A stretch of 64,000 nucleotides of DNA from Amoebidium appalachense (GCA_963693365.1 CAVNZM010000003.1:10974001-11038000), one strand, 5' to 3'; shown: positions 46,951 to 58,884, counted from the stretch's first letter. Notes: generated by a model from the sequence alone, not told the origin. Numbers and translations are program-made.

Positions 46951-47548
46951 TCTGCGTGCGTGTAGGTGTGTGGGTGTGTGGGTGTGTGTGTGTGTGTGGG
47001 CGGGTGGGTGGTGGGGGGGGGATACCACTGTGTGTGTGTTACAACGTTTACTACTGAATTGTTATTCGTTATGATGATGATGGTGGTGGTGGTGGTTGGC
47101 CCGGAGGAGGGGGGGGGGGGGGGGGGTTCAACTGTTTGTGTCTTAGACTTAAAACTGTGCTGTTATTCGTCAACATGCTGGTGGTTTTGGTTGTTGCCCG
47201 GGGGAAAGGTGGGAGGGGAGCAAGGGGGAGAAGGGGGGAAGGCTGGGAGCAAGAGGCAGGGAGGGATATGGGGTAGCCAGCCCGAGAGAGTATAAGCATT
47301 CGTTGGGACACATAATCTTTAAACATTTTTTATACTGCAATTTCATTGATTCTCATTCGAGCAGGCGAATGGCCCAGGGGGCACCAGGCCCCACAACGTA
47401 CATGCGCCATAAATGGCCTTAGCGTCCTTACTGTAATTCTTCGCGTCAAATTCATAGACTGCATCAGATGCAAAACATTTATTTAGTTTTAAATTATAAA
47501 AGGGGACGATTGAGTGCTAGAGATATATGAAGATTCTGAGGTATATGT

Positions 47549-47550
<2 letters not shown>

Positions 47551-47632
<82 letters not shown>

Positions 47633-47648
47633 TGTGTGTTTGTGTGTG
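47551..47648. repeat. (GT)n in the left palindrome arm
   Basis: Mirrored by (CA)n at about 59674-59768 in the right arm. Other mirrored pairs are 46876-46950 with 60377-60447, and 48205-48294 with 59033-59125. Confidence 0.9.
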
Positions 47649-48076
47649 GGTGGGTGGGTGCCCGAGGGGCGGGGGGGAGGGGGAGAGGGGGAGAAGGGGC
47701 GGGGGGTCGATTATGTGGAGAAGTGGGCCCAGGGTACCGGTGCAGGATGAAAAGGGATGCATCGATGGACTGGGATGGGGCCAGGTATGTTTGTGGTGGG
47801 TAAAGGTTGAATGAGGGGGGGAAGGACGGGGCAGGAGTGGGGCCGGGGGGAGGGGGGGGGGGGGGGGAGGGGAAAGGGAAGGAATGTTGAAGAGGCAGGG
47901 GTGGTGGGAGGTAGGATAACTGGTTGGGGAGGGGCAGGGGGGCGCGGGGGGAGGGGGGGGGGGGGGGCAGTGTAAAACCCGGGAGAGGGGGGGGGGGGGG
48001 GGGGAGGGAGGGAGGGAGGCAGGGGGAGGGGGGAAATGTTGAAGACAAAGGGTTTGGTGGGAGGTACTGTGACTGG

Positions 48077-48112
<36 letters not shown>

Positions 48113-48235
48113 GCGGAGGCAGGTAAGCCCTCCCATCGATCTTTGCACTAAGTAAGGTAACAACGAGAGTGGGTGGGACAGGAGTAGTGGACATGCGGTT
48201 TTGTGCGTGTGTGTCTGCGTGTGTGCGTGTGTGCG

Positions 48236-48295
<60 letters not shown>

Positions 48296-48876
48296 GAAGG
48301 TGTTTGCAGCTGCATTGTCATTCAACAGCATGGTGGTGGTCGTGGTGGTTGGCACGTAGGGGTGGCAGAGCGAGAGGGTTCATGTTTGTGTTTGAAAGTT
48401 TAAAACTGCATTTTTATTCGTTGCAAGGTGGTGCTGATGGTTGGGGGGGGGGGGGGGGGGGGAGGTGAAGGGGGAGGGGGGAGGGGAAGAGAGCGAGAGG
48501 CAGGGAGGGAGATGGGGTGACCAACCCGGGAGAACACAGCACTGGTTGCGACAAATATTTTATAAATATTTTAATATTGTGATTTCATTGGTTCTCATTC
48601 GAGCAGGCCAGTGGCCTGGGGGGCACCAGGCCCCACAACATACATGCGCCATAAATGGCATTCAGCGTCATTACAGTAATTTTTCGCGTCAGATTCACAA
48701 ACACATGCAAAATTCAATAACTTTAAATTCACAAAATCATTGAAATACCAAATCTCAATAATGCATCAATAGGCATTCTGCATCTTTTCCGTGTTTTTCG
48801 CGTCGCACATACAAACATTACTAAAAAAAAACCCACCAATCACACGCTAAATTTCCTGACCATATACGGTTAAGAA

Positions 48877-51800
48877 CTACTCGTCGTCCTCCTCGCTCTC
48901 CGAGGCCAGGCCCAGGGCCTTTCTGGCCTTGCGCTGCTTCTCCTTCTTCTTCAGCTCGGCGCGGCTCAGCTTCTTGTCCTGCTTTTTGACCTTCACGTCG
49001 TTGCCGTAGCGGTCCTTGACCACGTCGTCCAGCTCCTTTACCTCGATCTTCTCCTTCATGGCCTTCTCCATCCAGTCCGCATCGCCCTTGAGGTTGAGCG
49101 TGTTGTTCTCCAGGTGCCACACCTCGGGGCACAGCTCGCTGCAGAAGGCGTTGTTGTGCGTGATCATCACCACGCCGCCGTCGTACAGCCGGATGGCGTC
49201 GGCCAGCTGGGCCAGGGACTCGCGGTCGAGGTAGTTTGTGGGCTCGTCGAGGATCAGCAGGTGCGGGCAGTTCCACATGGCCGCCGCCAGCACCACCTTG
49301 ACCTTCTGCCCGCCCGACAGCGCGCGGATGCGGGTGTGGGTGCCGAACTCCTTCTCCAGGCCAAAGCCCTCCAGGTGGTCCTCGACGTTCTTCATAGTCA
49401 GCGGCCGCTGGTAGGCCGACGCGCTGTTGGCGATGGCCTCGTCGGTCTGCTTGATCAGCTTCTCAAACGCGCTGCCCTGCTTGAGCAAGACCTCCACGTC
49501 CACCCACGTGGGCTCCGAGTGGCCCACCCACTCGATCTCGTACTCGGTCGTGCGGCCCTTCTGCCGGCGGCCCTCGGTGAAGCGGTCCAGCGTGCGCTTT
49601 TCCTTCTTGACGTTGCCGTCGGCGTCGGTGATGTCGACGGTGATCGGGGCCTGGACCTGGGCCTCCTCGTCGGGGGTCAGCTGCATGGTGACCTTCTGCA
49701 GGCCCTCGCGGTCCTTGCCGTACTGGTAGCGCCACAGGATGTACTCGTTGGCCGTCTTGTCCAGGTGGTTCTCGATGTGGTGGAACGCGTGCTGCGCCAC
49801 GTACGCCACCCGCGCGTTGGGGTGCTTCCACACCTCCCCGGACCCGGCGTCGGGCACCAGCTCGCCCGTCAGCAGCTTGATCATGGTGGACTTGCCGGCG
49901 CCGTTCACGCCCACACACGCCACGCGGGACGCCAGCGAACAGCGCACCGTCACGCTGCGCAGCTGCGGCTTGGCGGCCCCCGCGTAGGTGAAGGTGATGT
50001 CGGTCATCTTGAGGATGGGCTTGCCCTTGGTGTTGATGCCCTCGAGGGGCCCCGGGGCCGGGAAGCGGAAGGGCGTCTTGTTGGCCGAGGTCTTGAACTC
50101 AAAGTAGGCCTTGGCGTCGGGGCGGTTCTGCAGGTAGTCGGTGAGGTTGCCCTTGGCCACGTGCAGCTTGAGGTCCCTGATCTCAATCATGTGCGTGCAC
50201 ACGCGGTCCAGGAAGCCCGAGTCGTGGCTCACCATGATGCAGGTGACGCCCTTGAGGCCTGTCAGGTACGACTCGACCCACTTGACGTTGTAGGCGTCCA
50301 GGTGGTTGGTGGGCTCGTCCAGCAGGATGATGTCGGCCTTGAGCAGCATGGCCCGGGACAGCGCCAGTTTCATCTTCCAGCCGCCCGACAGCGAGCCCAC
50401 GGGGCTGGTGATGTTTGCCGGGGAGCTCTCGTTGAAGCCCACGGACTCGAGCACCTTGGCCATCTCCTCGCGGGCAACGCCGCAGTTTCGCAGCAGCGGG
50501 TCGGCGTAGATGTAGTCCAGCACGGTCATGTCGGACATCTCGCCCTGGATGTCCGTGGCCACAAACACCGTGCGCAGCTCGTCCTCGGTCGGGAACCCCT
50601 CCAGCCGGTGGTCGGCAATGGCCCGCAGCAGCGACGTCTTGCCGCAGTCGTTCTTGCCCAGCACCCCGTAGCGGTAGCCGCGCTTGAGCCGCAGGTTGGT
50701 GTTGCTCAGCAGGATCTTGGACCCGTAGGCCAGCCGGAAGTTGCAGTTGCACAGCTCCTCGGCGTCCGTGTCCTCCTCCACCTCGGCCTCCGGCGTGGCG
50801 TCCTTCACCACCTCCCCCAGAATCGCGTCGATGATCGCGGCGGCCGTCTCGCTGCCGTCCACAAACGGGGTCAGGTAGGGGGTGAGGGCCGTGCGCCAGA
50901 TGGCGGCATCGAGCACCTTGATGTCGGCCAGCATCAGCACCATGCTGCTCACGTGGCTCAGCGCCTGCACAAACATGTCGCTGTGGTTGTCCCCGCCGGC
51001 CGCCAGCTTGACGGCCGTCAGAACCGCCTCGACGTCGTGCAGCTTGGACTTGCTGGCCGCAGCCGCCTCCCCCTTGCGGGTGAGCGTGTCGGCGGCCTTT
51101 GCGCAAACCTCGCGGCACTCGGGGTCAGACACCTCCGTCTTGGCCTGCTCCAGCCGGGGCAGCAGCTTAGGCAGGAAGGGGGAAATGTCCCGGGGCTCCT
51201 CGACCAACTTGGTCATGTTCTCAATGATGCGTGCGCACTGGCGGATGGCCACGACGTTGCCACGCTCCGAAAAACCGCGCTCGAGGAGGGGGGAGATGAT
51301 GGAGAGGGCGCCAGACTCGACCACCTGCACGAAGGTGGTGCTGGCAAGCAGGTAGAGGGTCTCGGGGACTTCCTTGGGGTTCTCGATGGACTTGACCAGG
51401 TTGGGCACAAACGGCTTGATGTCACTGTTGTCCACGCAGTCGCACACGGCAAGCAGGGCCTCCTTGGCCGCCTCCTTCACCTCCTTCTTCAGGTCCCACA
51501 TCTGCGAAGACACAAAGGGAATGATGTCGGGCATGCACCGGGCCACCTGCACGGGGGCCTTCTTGGCCAGCGTCGTGACTGCCTGCATGCGGAACTGCGC
51601 CGACTGCCACTTCTGTGATTTCTGCAATAGGGCCGGCACAATGGTGGCAATGGCGTTGGGCGCAACAACCCCCATAACAGCGTTGCCGGCCTCGGTGGCG
51701 GCGAGCTGCACGGGCCTCTCCTTGTCGCCCATCAGGTCGATGACGGTGGCAAACAGGGGCAGCACAAACGGGGCCACGGCAAGGCCGATATCGTTACAGA

Positions 51801-52068
51801 GTGCAGCCACCGTGAGGCAGGCACCGGCGCGTGCTGGGGCGTCCTTCTTGCTGGCCTTCTTCATGTTCTCCGCCAGGGCGTCCACGAGGGCAAGGTCGGC
51901 CACCAGCTGCAGGCCGTGGCTCTTGATGAGCTGCACGAGGGCAACGGCAGAGTCCTTGGCTGCCTGTGTGCCCGTTTGGGCCACCAGCTGGTCCCCCTGC
52001 TGCTTGACGGCAGCGTCCACCGGGGGCCGGGCAACCTCCATAGCGTTAACGGCGTGATTGGGCGCCAT
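48877..52068 (-). CDS. EEF3: Translation elongation factor 3 (eEF3), left copy of an inverted pair
   Basis: eEF3 is the ribosome-bound ABC-F ATPase that helps release E-site tRNA at each elongation cycle in fungi and several protist/algal groups. The uninterrupted frame gives 1063 residues (yeast eEF3 is 1044). In order: HEAT repeats (about 1-330); a linker and helical bundle (to about 430); ABC1 with Walker A GKNDCGKTS (471-479), signature LSGGW and Walker B ILLDEPTNHLD; ABC2 with Walker A GVNGAGKST (720-728), an inserted chromodomain-like segment (about 800-870, TTEYEIEWVGHSEPTWV), signature LSGGQ and Walker B LLILDEPTNYLD; and a Lys-rich tail ending in acidic residues. All catalytic motifs are intact. 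It differs from the right copy at two residues I can see: Val at 21 and Ser at 73, where the other has Ile and Gly. No introns and very high GC at third positions. Confidence 0.97.
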   Translation of the reverse strand: MAPNHAVNAMEVARPPVDAAVKQQGDQLVAQTGTQAAKDSAVALVQLIKSHGLQLVADLALVDALAENMKKASKKDAPARAGACLTVAALCNDIGLAVAPFVLPLFATVIDLMGDKERPVQLAATEAGNAVMGVVAPNAIATIVPALLQKSQKWQSAQFRMQAVTTLAKKAPVQVARCMPDIIPFVSSQMWDLKKEVKEAAKEALLAVCDCVDNSDIKPFVPNLVKSIENPKEVPETLYLLASTTFVQVVESGALSIISPLLERGFSERGNVVAIRQCARIIENMTKLVEEPRDISPFLPKLLPRLEQAKTEVSDPECREVCAKAADTLTRKGEAAAASKSKLHDVEAVLTAVKLAAGGDNHSDMFVQALSHVSSMVLMLADIKVLDAAIWRTALTPYLTPFVDGSETAAAIIDAILGEVVKDATPEAEVEEDTDAEELCNCNFRLAYGSKILLSNTNLRLKRGYRYGVLGKNDCGKTSLLRAIADHRLEGFPTEDELRTVFVATDIQGEMSDMTVLDYIYADPLLRNCGVAREEMAKVLESVGFNESSPANITSPVGSLSGGWKMKLALSRAMLLKADIILLDEPTNHLDAYNVKWVESYLTGLKGVTCIMVSHDSGFLDRVCTHMIEIRDLKLHVAKGNLTDYLQNRPDAKAYFEFKTSANKTPFRFPAPGPLEGINTKGKPILKMTDITFTYAGAAKPQLRSVTVRCSLASRVACVGVNGAGKSTMIKLLTGELVPDAGSGEVWKHPNARVAYVAQHAFHHIENHLDKTANEYILWRYQYGKDREGLQKVTMQLTPDEEAQVQAPITVDITDADGNVKKEKRTLDRFTEGRRQKGRTTEYEIEWVGHSEPTWVDVEVLLKQGSAFEKLIKQTDEAIANSASAYQRPLTMKNVEDHLEGFGLEKEFGTHTRIRALSGGQKVKVVLAAAMWNCPHLLILDEPTNYLDRESLAQLADAIRLYDGGVVMITHNNAFCSELCPEVWHLENNTLNLKGDADWMEKAMKEKIEVKELDDVVKDRYGNDVKVKKQDKKLSRAELKKKEKQRKARKALGLASESEEDDE

Positions 52069-54498
52069 ACTGAATTATACCGCGCGTATTATTACGAAAA
52101 AAAGAGTAAAGAGAGAAATACACGGTGCCTACCACTGCGAGACTTGCATTCGAAAATAGGTAGCAGGATAACTCCGTGGCAAACTGAAAGGCTTACTGAA
52201 AGTCGCAAGCTGCGAGTGAGTTTATATACCGTTTCTTGTGAGCCATCGCCAATGAAACAGTGCATCACACACAACAAAAAGCAGATGTGACATTTAGCAA
52301 ACCAAAAAATGCGTAGATTCGATTGCCGCGCGGTTGCTTTCAGCCAATCCGAATTAATATTTAGGTGGTTCTAATATCCCTGGTCACCCTAGATTAATAG
52401 ATGCCTGCAGTGACAACTGTAACAAGTAGTCTGGACTCTGGAGTCGCAGCAAAACGTGTTGAAACTCATAGACAGAAGCATATCTTGCATAAGCATATTA
52501 TTGTCTTATGCAAATCCCCGGTTTTAAAAAATATATTTTTAGGGATTATTCGAAGCTTTTAGGGGTAAAAAGTATTTATCATAATCAAGCTACCTAGTGA
52601 TTTAGAATTTTGACTTTCGACAAATTTAAACCATATCCTTTCTAGAAGAATCCTTTTGTAGCTTGGGAGCCCTTGTCAGGCTCAAGCAACTAATCAGATA
52701 AACGCTCTTTGCAAAAATTAAAAAGTAATCAAAAATTTACATCTGAATCATTGCAAGAGAAGTGTATATTAGTTTCCTCCGGTAGCAGTCTGAGCTTCCG
52801 GAGTTCGGACTACATAGCTACAATTCGCGTTTCACCTCTTCCCTACGGGTGTCTCCTACACTAGCTGGCAATGTGAACACTTTAGACTTTATGTTGAATT
52901 CTGTTGGTCGTCACATTGAGTATTTATATGATTTTCACACAGTGTTCAGGTATCTCAGTATGCGCATGTTACTGGATAACTCGTGAAGTTTTTATTGTCT
53001 TCTCAGTATGCCGTGCATACTTGCATATCTTTCCGTCGAATAAATCCAGTCAAAAGAAAAACAATTCGCTCCCAGCCACTCAACGAAACCCCCCTCACAT
53101 GCTCTTTGGGACGCTTGGCTCTTTCACGCCCGCCAATCCGTCACGGTTTTATTTGACATTGGTCCAAGCATTCCGACAGAAGCAACCAATCAAACATGAC
53201 CCGAGGAATAGTGACCTCGGGTGCACAATTTTCGCATTATGAACCTATGAGGATGGAATAATGCTTGCAAAACATAACAGACTTACCGGATCTATGCTTT
53301 AATGCCTCTAATATAGCATTATACTTGAGTTCTGTAAATAGCCCTGTAGAATTGAACCAGCACAAAAAGCCTTTGACCATCTGAGCCACCCACCAATCAG
53401 ATGACATAGTGCGATCATTCCTGTCGCCGGGTAAGCAAGCGCGGCTCACCACATGGACGCACAAGTGCTTTCGCGTATCATCGGTGGTGACATGGCGTAT
53501 TGTCTTACAATAAAGATGGCATATATGAGTACAAATGCGTAAAATATAAATACCAGACACGGCTACTGACTTTTATAATTCTGTCTCAGCCCATCCATAT
53601 CCCAGGCACAGGCAAACACGGGCATATTTGACCGCCTCAGTCACGGCATGCAGATATGCCAACACTGAGTTCTCGGCGCGCCCTTTGGGCCTTGGCACGC
53701 CTCACATACGATTGGCTTTTGAATAAATCTTGGGTCCCCCGCCATGGGGCGTTTTGTAACCAGATTCCGGAAAATGTGATATCCCATTTTCATATAAAGC
53801 AACAAATGTCTACCAAAAATGATGTAACTTCGCTAGACATATACCCAAGTAATAAATATGACATTAAGATTTACACATTTCACACAAAGCACACATTTCA
53901 CAAAAAGCAAAGTATAACGGAATTTCTTGGCTTACGATGAGCTAGTGCTGTGCCATTATCTTGGTTTTGCACAAATTAATAACATGGTCTACTTATATAT
54001 CAGCTAGCCATAGCTTCTGTAGGCCTATTTCAGCCCGAAGACATTGTTTGCTTTGCTTCTAATATTATTGAATTATAACTTCTATTGCCTGGTGCGAGTT
54101 TTAATGTGCGACATAATCTTTATGTAACGGAATACCTGTTATACAGTGTCCTCATGTCCGTGTTTTGGGAAACCATTACAGTCCAGCCAGGCATGTCATG
54201 GCTAAAAGATGGTGTAGGGGGATGAAACCGACGTGCCATTCAAATAGTTAATTGGTTGTGTGTCACGATTGCTTTTTAGCAGGAAATAAGCAGCGTGCCA
54301 TCGAAAACTTGATTGGTGATGGCTCATAAGTCATGGTACATAAAGCTCCTTGCCCCTCTTCAGAAGTCAGTCAGTCAGTCATACATGTTAGGTTCACCCG
54401 GCTCAGTTTTGTTAGTTTTGCTAATTTCGAATGCACTGCTAGCCGAGGATTCTTCTCTTTCCACTTTTTTCGTAATAATACGCGCGGTATAATTCAGT
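52069..54498. promoter_or_regulatory. Unique spacer between the head-to-head eEF3 genes, holding both promoters
   Basis: About 2.4 kb of moderately AT-rich, largely non-repetitive DNA with no gene I can support. Only the outer 35-40 bp on each side (52069-52106 and 54465-54498), containing the ATAATACGCGCGGTATAATT element just before each ATG, are mirror copies. Several CCAAT or ATTGG boxes occur (near 52341, 53179, 53393, 53708, 54252 and 54309). A short GTCA tandem (about 54366-54379) lies 120 bp before the right gene. Short ORFs here (107 and 94 codons) resemble nothing known to me. Confidence 0.6.
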
Positions 54499-57400
54499 AT
54501 GGCGCCCAATCACGCCGTTAACGCTATGGAGGTTGCCCGGCCCCCGGTGGACGCTGCCATCAAGCAGCAGGGGGACCAGCTGGTGGCCCAAACGGGCACA
54601 CAGGCAGCCAAGGACTCTGCCGTTGCCCTCGTGCAGCTCATCAAGAGCCACGGCCTGCAGCTGGTGGCCGACCTTGCCCTCGTGGACGCCCTGGCGGAGA
54701 ACATGAAGAAGGCCGGCAAGAAGGACGCCCCAGCACGCGCCGGTGCCTGCCTCACGGTGGCTGCACTCTGTAACGATATCGGCCTTGCCGTGGCCCCGTT
54801 TGTGCTGCCCCTGTTTGCCACCGTCATCGACCTGATGGGCGACAAGGAGAGGCCCGTGCAGCTCGCCGCCACCGAGGCCGGCAACGCTGTTATGGGGGTT
54901 GTTGCGCCCAACGCCATTGCCACCATTGTGCCGGCCCTATTGCAGAAATCACAGAAGTGGCAGTCGGCGCAGTTCCGCATGCAGGCAGTCACGACGCTGG
55001 CCAAGAAGGCCCCCGTGCAGGTGGCCCGGTGCATGCCCGACATCATTCCCTTTGTGTCTTCGCAGATGTGGGACCTGAAGAAGGAGGTGAAGGAGGCGGC
55101 CAAGGAGGCCCTGCTTGCCGTGTGCGACTGCGTGGACAACAGTGACATCAAGCCGTTTGTGCCCAACCTGGTCAAGTCCATCGAGAACCCCAAGGAAGTC
55201 CCCGAGACCCTCTACCTGCTTGCCAGCACCACCTTCGTGCAGGTGGTCGAGTCTGGCGCCCTCTCCATCATCTCCCCCCTCCTCGAGCGCGGTTTTTCGG
55301 AGCGTGGCAACGTCGTGGCCATCCGCCAGTGCGCACGCATCATTGAGAACATGACCAAGTTGGTCGAGGAGCCCCGGGACATTTCCCCCTTCCTGCCTAA
55401 GCTGCTGCCCCGGCTGGAGCAGGCCAAGACGGAGGTGTCTGACCCCGAGTGCCGCGAGGTTTGCGCAAAGGCCGCCGACACGCTCACCCGCAAGGGGGAG
55501 GCGGCTGCGGCCAGCAAGTCCAAGCTGCACGACGTCGAGGCGGTTCTGACGGCCGTCAAGCTGGCGGCCGGCGGGGACAACCACAGCGACATGTTTGTGC
55601 AGGCGCTGAGCCACGTGAGCAGCATGGTGCTGATGCTGGCCGACATCAAGGTGCTCGATGCCGCCATCTGGCGCACGGCCCTCACCCCCTACCTGACCCC
55701 GTTTGTGGACGGCAGCGAGACGGCCGCCGCGATCATCGACGCGATTCTGGGGGAGGTGGTGAAGGACGCCACGCCGGAGGCCGAGGTGGAGGAGGACACG
55801 GACGCCGAGGAGCTGTGCAACTGCAACTTCCGGCTGGCCTACGGGTCCAAGATCCTGCTGAGCAACACCAACCTGCGGCTCAAGCGCGGCTACCGCTACG
55901 GGGTGCTGGGCAAGAACGACTGCGGCAAGACGTCGCTGCTGCGGGCCATTGCCGACCACCGGCTGGAGGGGTTCCCGACCGAGGACGAGCTGCGCACGGT
56001 GTTTGTGGCCACGGACATCCAGGGCGAGATGTCCGACATGACCGTGCTGGACTACATCTACGCCGACCCGCTGCTGCGAAACTGCGGCGTTGCCCGCGAG
56101 GAGATGGCCAAGGTGCTCGAGTCCGTGGGCTTCAACGAGAGCTCCCCGGCAAACATCACCAGCCCCGTGGGCTCGCTGTCGGGCGGCTGGAAGATGAAAC
56201 TGGCGCTGTCCCGGGCCATGCTGCTCAAGGCCGACATCATCCTGCTGGACGAGCCCACCAACCACCTGGACGCCTACAACGTCAAGTGGGTCGAGTCGTA
56301 CCTGACAGGCCTCAAGGGCGTCACCTGCATCATGGTGAGCCACGACTCGGGCTTCCTGGACCGCGTGTGCACGCACATGATTGAGATCAGGGACCTCAAG
56401 CTGCACGTGGCCAAGGGCAACCTCACCGACTACCTGCAGAACCGCCCCGACGCCAAGGCCTACTTTGAGTTCAAGACCTCGGCCAACAAGACGCCCTTCC
56501 GCTTCCCGGCCCCGGGGCCCCTCGAGGGCATCAACACCAAGGGCAAGCCCATCCTCAAGATGACCGACATCACCTTCACCTACGCGGGGGCCGCCAAGCC
56601 GCAGCTGCGCAGCGTGACGGTGCGCTGTTCGCTGGCGTCCCGCGTGGCGTGTGTGGGCGTGAACGGCGCCGGCAAGTCCACCATGATCAAGCTGCTGACG
56701 GGCGAGCTGGTGCCCGACGCCGGGTCCGGGGAGGTGTGGAAGCACCCCAACGCGCGGGTGGCGTACGTGGCGCAGCACGCGTTCCACCACATCGAGAACC
56801 ACCTGGACAAGACGGCCAACGAGTACATCCTGTGGCGCTACCAGTACGGCAAGGACCGCGAGGGCCTGCAGAAGGTCACCATGCAGCTGACCCCCGACGA
56901 GGAGGCCCAGGTCCAGGCCCCGATCACCGTCGACATCACCGACGCCGACGGCAACGTCAAGAAGGAAAAGCGCACGCTGGACCGCTTCACCGAGGGCCGC
57001 CGGCAGAAGGGCCGCACGACCGAGTACGAGATCGAGTGGGTGGGCCACTCGGAGCCCACGTGGGTGGACGTGGAGGTCTTGCTCAAGCAGGGCAGCGCGT
57101 TTGAGAAGCTGATCAAGCAGACCGACGAGGCCATCGCCAACAGCGCGTCGGCCTACCAGCGGCCGCTGACTATGAAGAACGTCGAGGACCACCTGGAGGG
57201 CTTTGGCCTGGAGAAGGAGTTCGGCACCCACACCCGCATCCGCGCGCTGTCGGGCGGGCAGAAGGTCAAGGTGGTGCTGGCGGCGGCCATGTGGAACTGC
57301 CCGCACCTGCTGATCCTCGACGAGCCCACAAACTACCTCGACCGCGAGTCCCTGGCCCAGCTGGCCGACGCCATCCGGCTGTACGACGGCGGCGTGGTGA

Positions 57401-57690
57401 TGATCACGCACAACAACGCCTTCTGCAGCGAGCTGTGCCCCGAGGTGTGGCACCTGGAGAACAACACGCTCAACCTCAAGGGCGATGCGGACTGGATGGA
57501 GAAGGCCATGAAGGAGAAGATCGAGGTAAAGGAGCTGGACGACGTGGTCAAGGACCGCTACGGCAACGACGTGAAGGTCAAAAAGCAGGACAAGAAGCTG
57601 AGCCGCGCCGAGCTGAAGAAGAAGGAGAAGCAGCGCAAGGCCAGAAAGGCCCTGGGCCTGGCCTCGGAGAGCGAGGAGGACGACGAGTAG
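54499..57690 (+). CDS. EEF3: Translation elongation factor 3 (eEF3), right copy of an inverted pair
   Basis: Same 1063-residue product as the left copy, with Ile21 and Gly73 as the only differences I find by eye. Both ABC cassettes, the HEAT region, the chromodomain-like insert and the Lys-rich tail are intact, so both genes should make working factor. The coding region is intronless and GC-rich, unlike the spliced neighbours. Homology to the left copy begins only about 35 bp before the ATG (from about 54465), so each gene has its own upstream promoter. Downstream homology continues for kilobases. Confidence 0.97.
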   Translation: MAPNHAVNAMEVARPPVDAAIKQQGDQLVAQTGTQAAKDSAVALVQLIKSHGLQLVADLALVDALAENMKKAGKKDAPARAGACLTVAALCNDIGLAVAPFVLPLFATVIDLMGDKERPVQLAATEAGNAVMGVVAPNAIATIVPALLQKSQKWQSAQFRMQAVTTLAKKAPVQVARCMPDIIPFVSSQMWDLKKEVKEAAKEALLAVCDCVDNSDIKPFVPNLVKSIENPKEVPETLYLLASTTFVQVVESGALSIISPLLERGFSERGNVVAIRQCARIIENMTKLVEEPRDISPFLPKLLPRLEQAKTEVSDPECREVCAKAADTLTRKGEAAAASKSKLHDVEAVLTAVKLAAGGDNHSDMFVQALSHVSSMVLMLADIKVLDAAIWRTALTPYLTPFVDGSETAAAIIDAILGEVVKDATPEAEVEEDTDAEELCNCNFRLAYGSKILLSNTNLRLKRGYRYGVLGKNDCGKTSLLRAIADHRLEGFPTEDELRTVFVATDIQGEMSDMTVLDYIYADPLLRNCGVAREEMAKVLESVGFNESSPANITSPVGSLSGGWKMKLALSRAMLLKADIILLDEPTNHLDAYNVKWVESYLTGLKGVTCIMVSHDSGFLDRVCTHMIEIRDLKLHVAKGNLTDYLQNRPDAKAYFEFKTSANKTPFRFPAPGPLEGINTKGKPILKMTDITFTYAGAAKPQLRSVTVRCSLASRVACVGVNGAGKSTMIKLLTGELVPDAGSGEVWKHPNARVAYVAQHAFHHIENHLDKTANEYILWRYQYGKDREGLQKVTMQLTPDEEAQVQAPITVDITDADGNVKKEKRTLDRFTEGRRQKGRTTEYEIEWVGHSEPTWVDVEVLLKQGSAFEKLIKQTDEAIANSASAYQRPLTMKNVEDHLEGFGLEKEFGTHTRIRALSGGQKVKVVLAAAMWNCPHLLILDEPTNYLDRESLAQLADAIRLYDGGVVMITHNNAFCSELCPEVWHLENNTLNLKGDADWMEKAMKEKIEVKELDDVVKDRYGNDVKVKKQDKKLSRAELKKKEKQRKARKALGLASESEEDDE

Positions 57691-57895
57691 TTCTTAACCG
57701 TATATGGTCAGGAAATTTAGCGTGTGATTGGTGGGTTTTTTTTTAGTAATGTTTGTATGTGCGACGCGAAAAACACGGAAAAGATGCAGAATGCCTATTG
57801 ATGCATTATTGAGATTTGGTATTTCAATGATTTTGTGAATTTAAAGTTATTGAATTTTGCATGTGTTTGTGAATCTGACGCGAAAAATTACTGTA

Positions 57896-58278
57896 ATGAC
57901 GCTGAATGCCATTTATGGCGCATGTATGTTGTGGGGCCTGGTGCCCCCCAGGCCACTGGCCTGCTCGAATGAGAACCAATGAAATCACAATATTAAAATA
58001 TTTATAAAATATTTGTCGCAACCAGTGCTGTGTTCTCCCGGGTTGGTCACCCCATCTCCCTCCCTGCCTCTCGCTCTCTTCCCCTCCCCCTCCCCCTTCA
58101 CTTCCCCCCCCCCCCCCCCCCCTTCCCCCCCAACCATCAGCACCAGCTTCCAACAAATAAAAATGCAGTTTTAAACTTTCAAACACAAACATGATCCCTC
58201 TCGCTCTGCCACCCCTACGTGCCGACCACCACGACCACCACCATGCTGTTGAATGACAATGCAGCTGCAAACACCTTC

Positions 58279-58314
<36 letters not shown>

Positions 58315-58853
58315 AAACTGCATGTCCACTACTCCTGTCCCACCCACTCTTGCTGTTGCCTTACTTAGTGCAAAGATCGATGGGAGGGCTTACCTGCCTC
58401 CCCTCTCCCTCCCTCCCTCCCCCCCCCCCCCCCCCCCCCTCTCCCGGGTTTTACACTGCCCCCCCCCCCCCCCCCTCCCCCCGCGCCCCCCTGCCCCTCC
58501 CCAACCAGTTATCCTACCTCCCACCACCCCTGCCTCTTCAACATTCCTTCCCCTCCCCCCCCCCCCCCCTCCCCCCGGCCCCACTCCTGCCCCGTCCTTC
58601 CCTTTACCCACTGGCCTGCTCGAATGAGAACCAATGAAATCACGATGACGCTGAATGCCATTTATGGCGCATGTATGTTGTGGGGCCTGGTGCCCCCCGG
58701 GCCACTGGCCTGCTCGAATGAGAACCAATGAAATCACAATATTAAAATATTTATAAAATATTTGTCGCAACCAGTGCTGTGTTCTCCCGGGTTGGTCACC
58801 CCATCTCCCTCCCTGCCTCTCGCTCTCTTCCCCTCCCCCCCTCCCCCTTCCCT

Positions 58854-58884
<31 letters not shown>

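Larger units (their letters stand above)
46320..52106. repeat. Left arm of the eEF3 palindrome
   Basis: This stretch, containing eEF3 and about 2.5 kb downstream of it, reappears in reverse complement at 54465-60990. Outside the genes the arms match closely, with scattered substitutions and homopolymer-length changes; for example, the block around 46430-46560 matches 60750-60880 in inverse, with a few single-base differences. Left of about 46.3 kb the match becomes patchy. Confidence 0.85.

Noticed and set aside
44930-47028. 697-codon proline-rich minus-strand frame
   Set aside because: It runs through poly(C)/(CA) cassette filler and shared array landmarks, and has no domain or start context.
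49114-51618. 834-codon open frame antisense to the left eEF3 gene (and its twin at 54949-57453)
   Set aside because: It is a by-product of extreme G/C third positions in eEF3. The product is His/Arg/Leu/Val-rich with no recognisable domain, whereas the sense strand has all eEF3 motifs.
53237-53560. 107-codon frame (and a 94-codon frame at 53656-53940) in the eEF3 spacer
   Set aside because: No recognisable domain, no supporting splice or codon signal, and lengths expected by chance in 2.4 kb of this composition.
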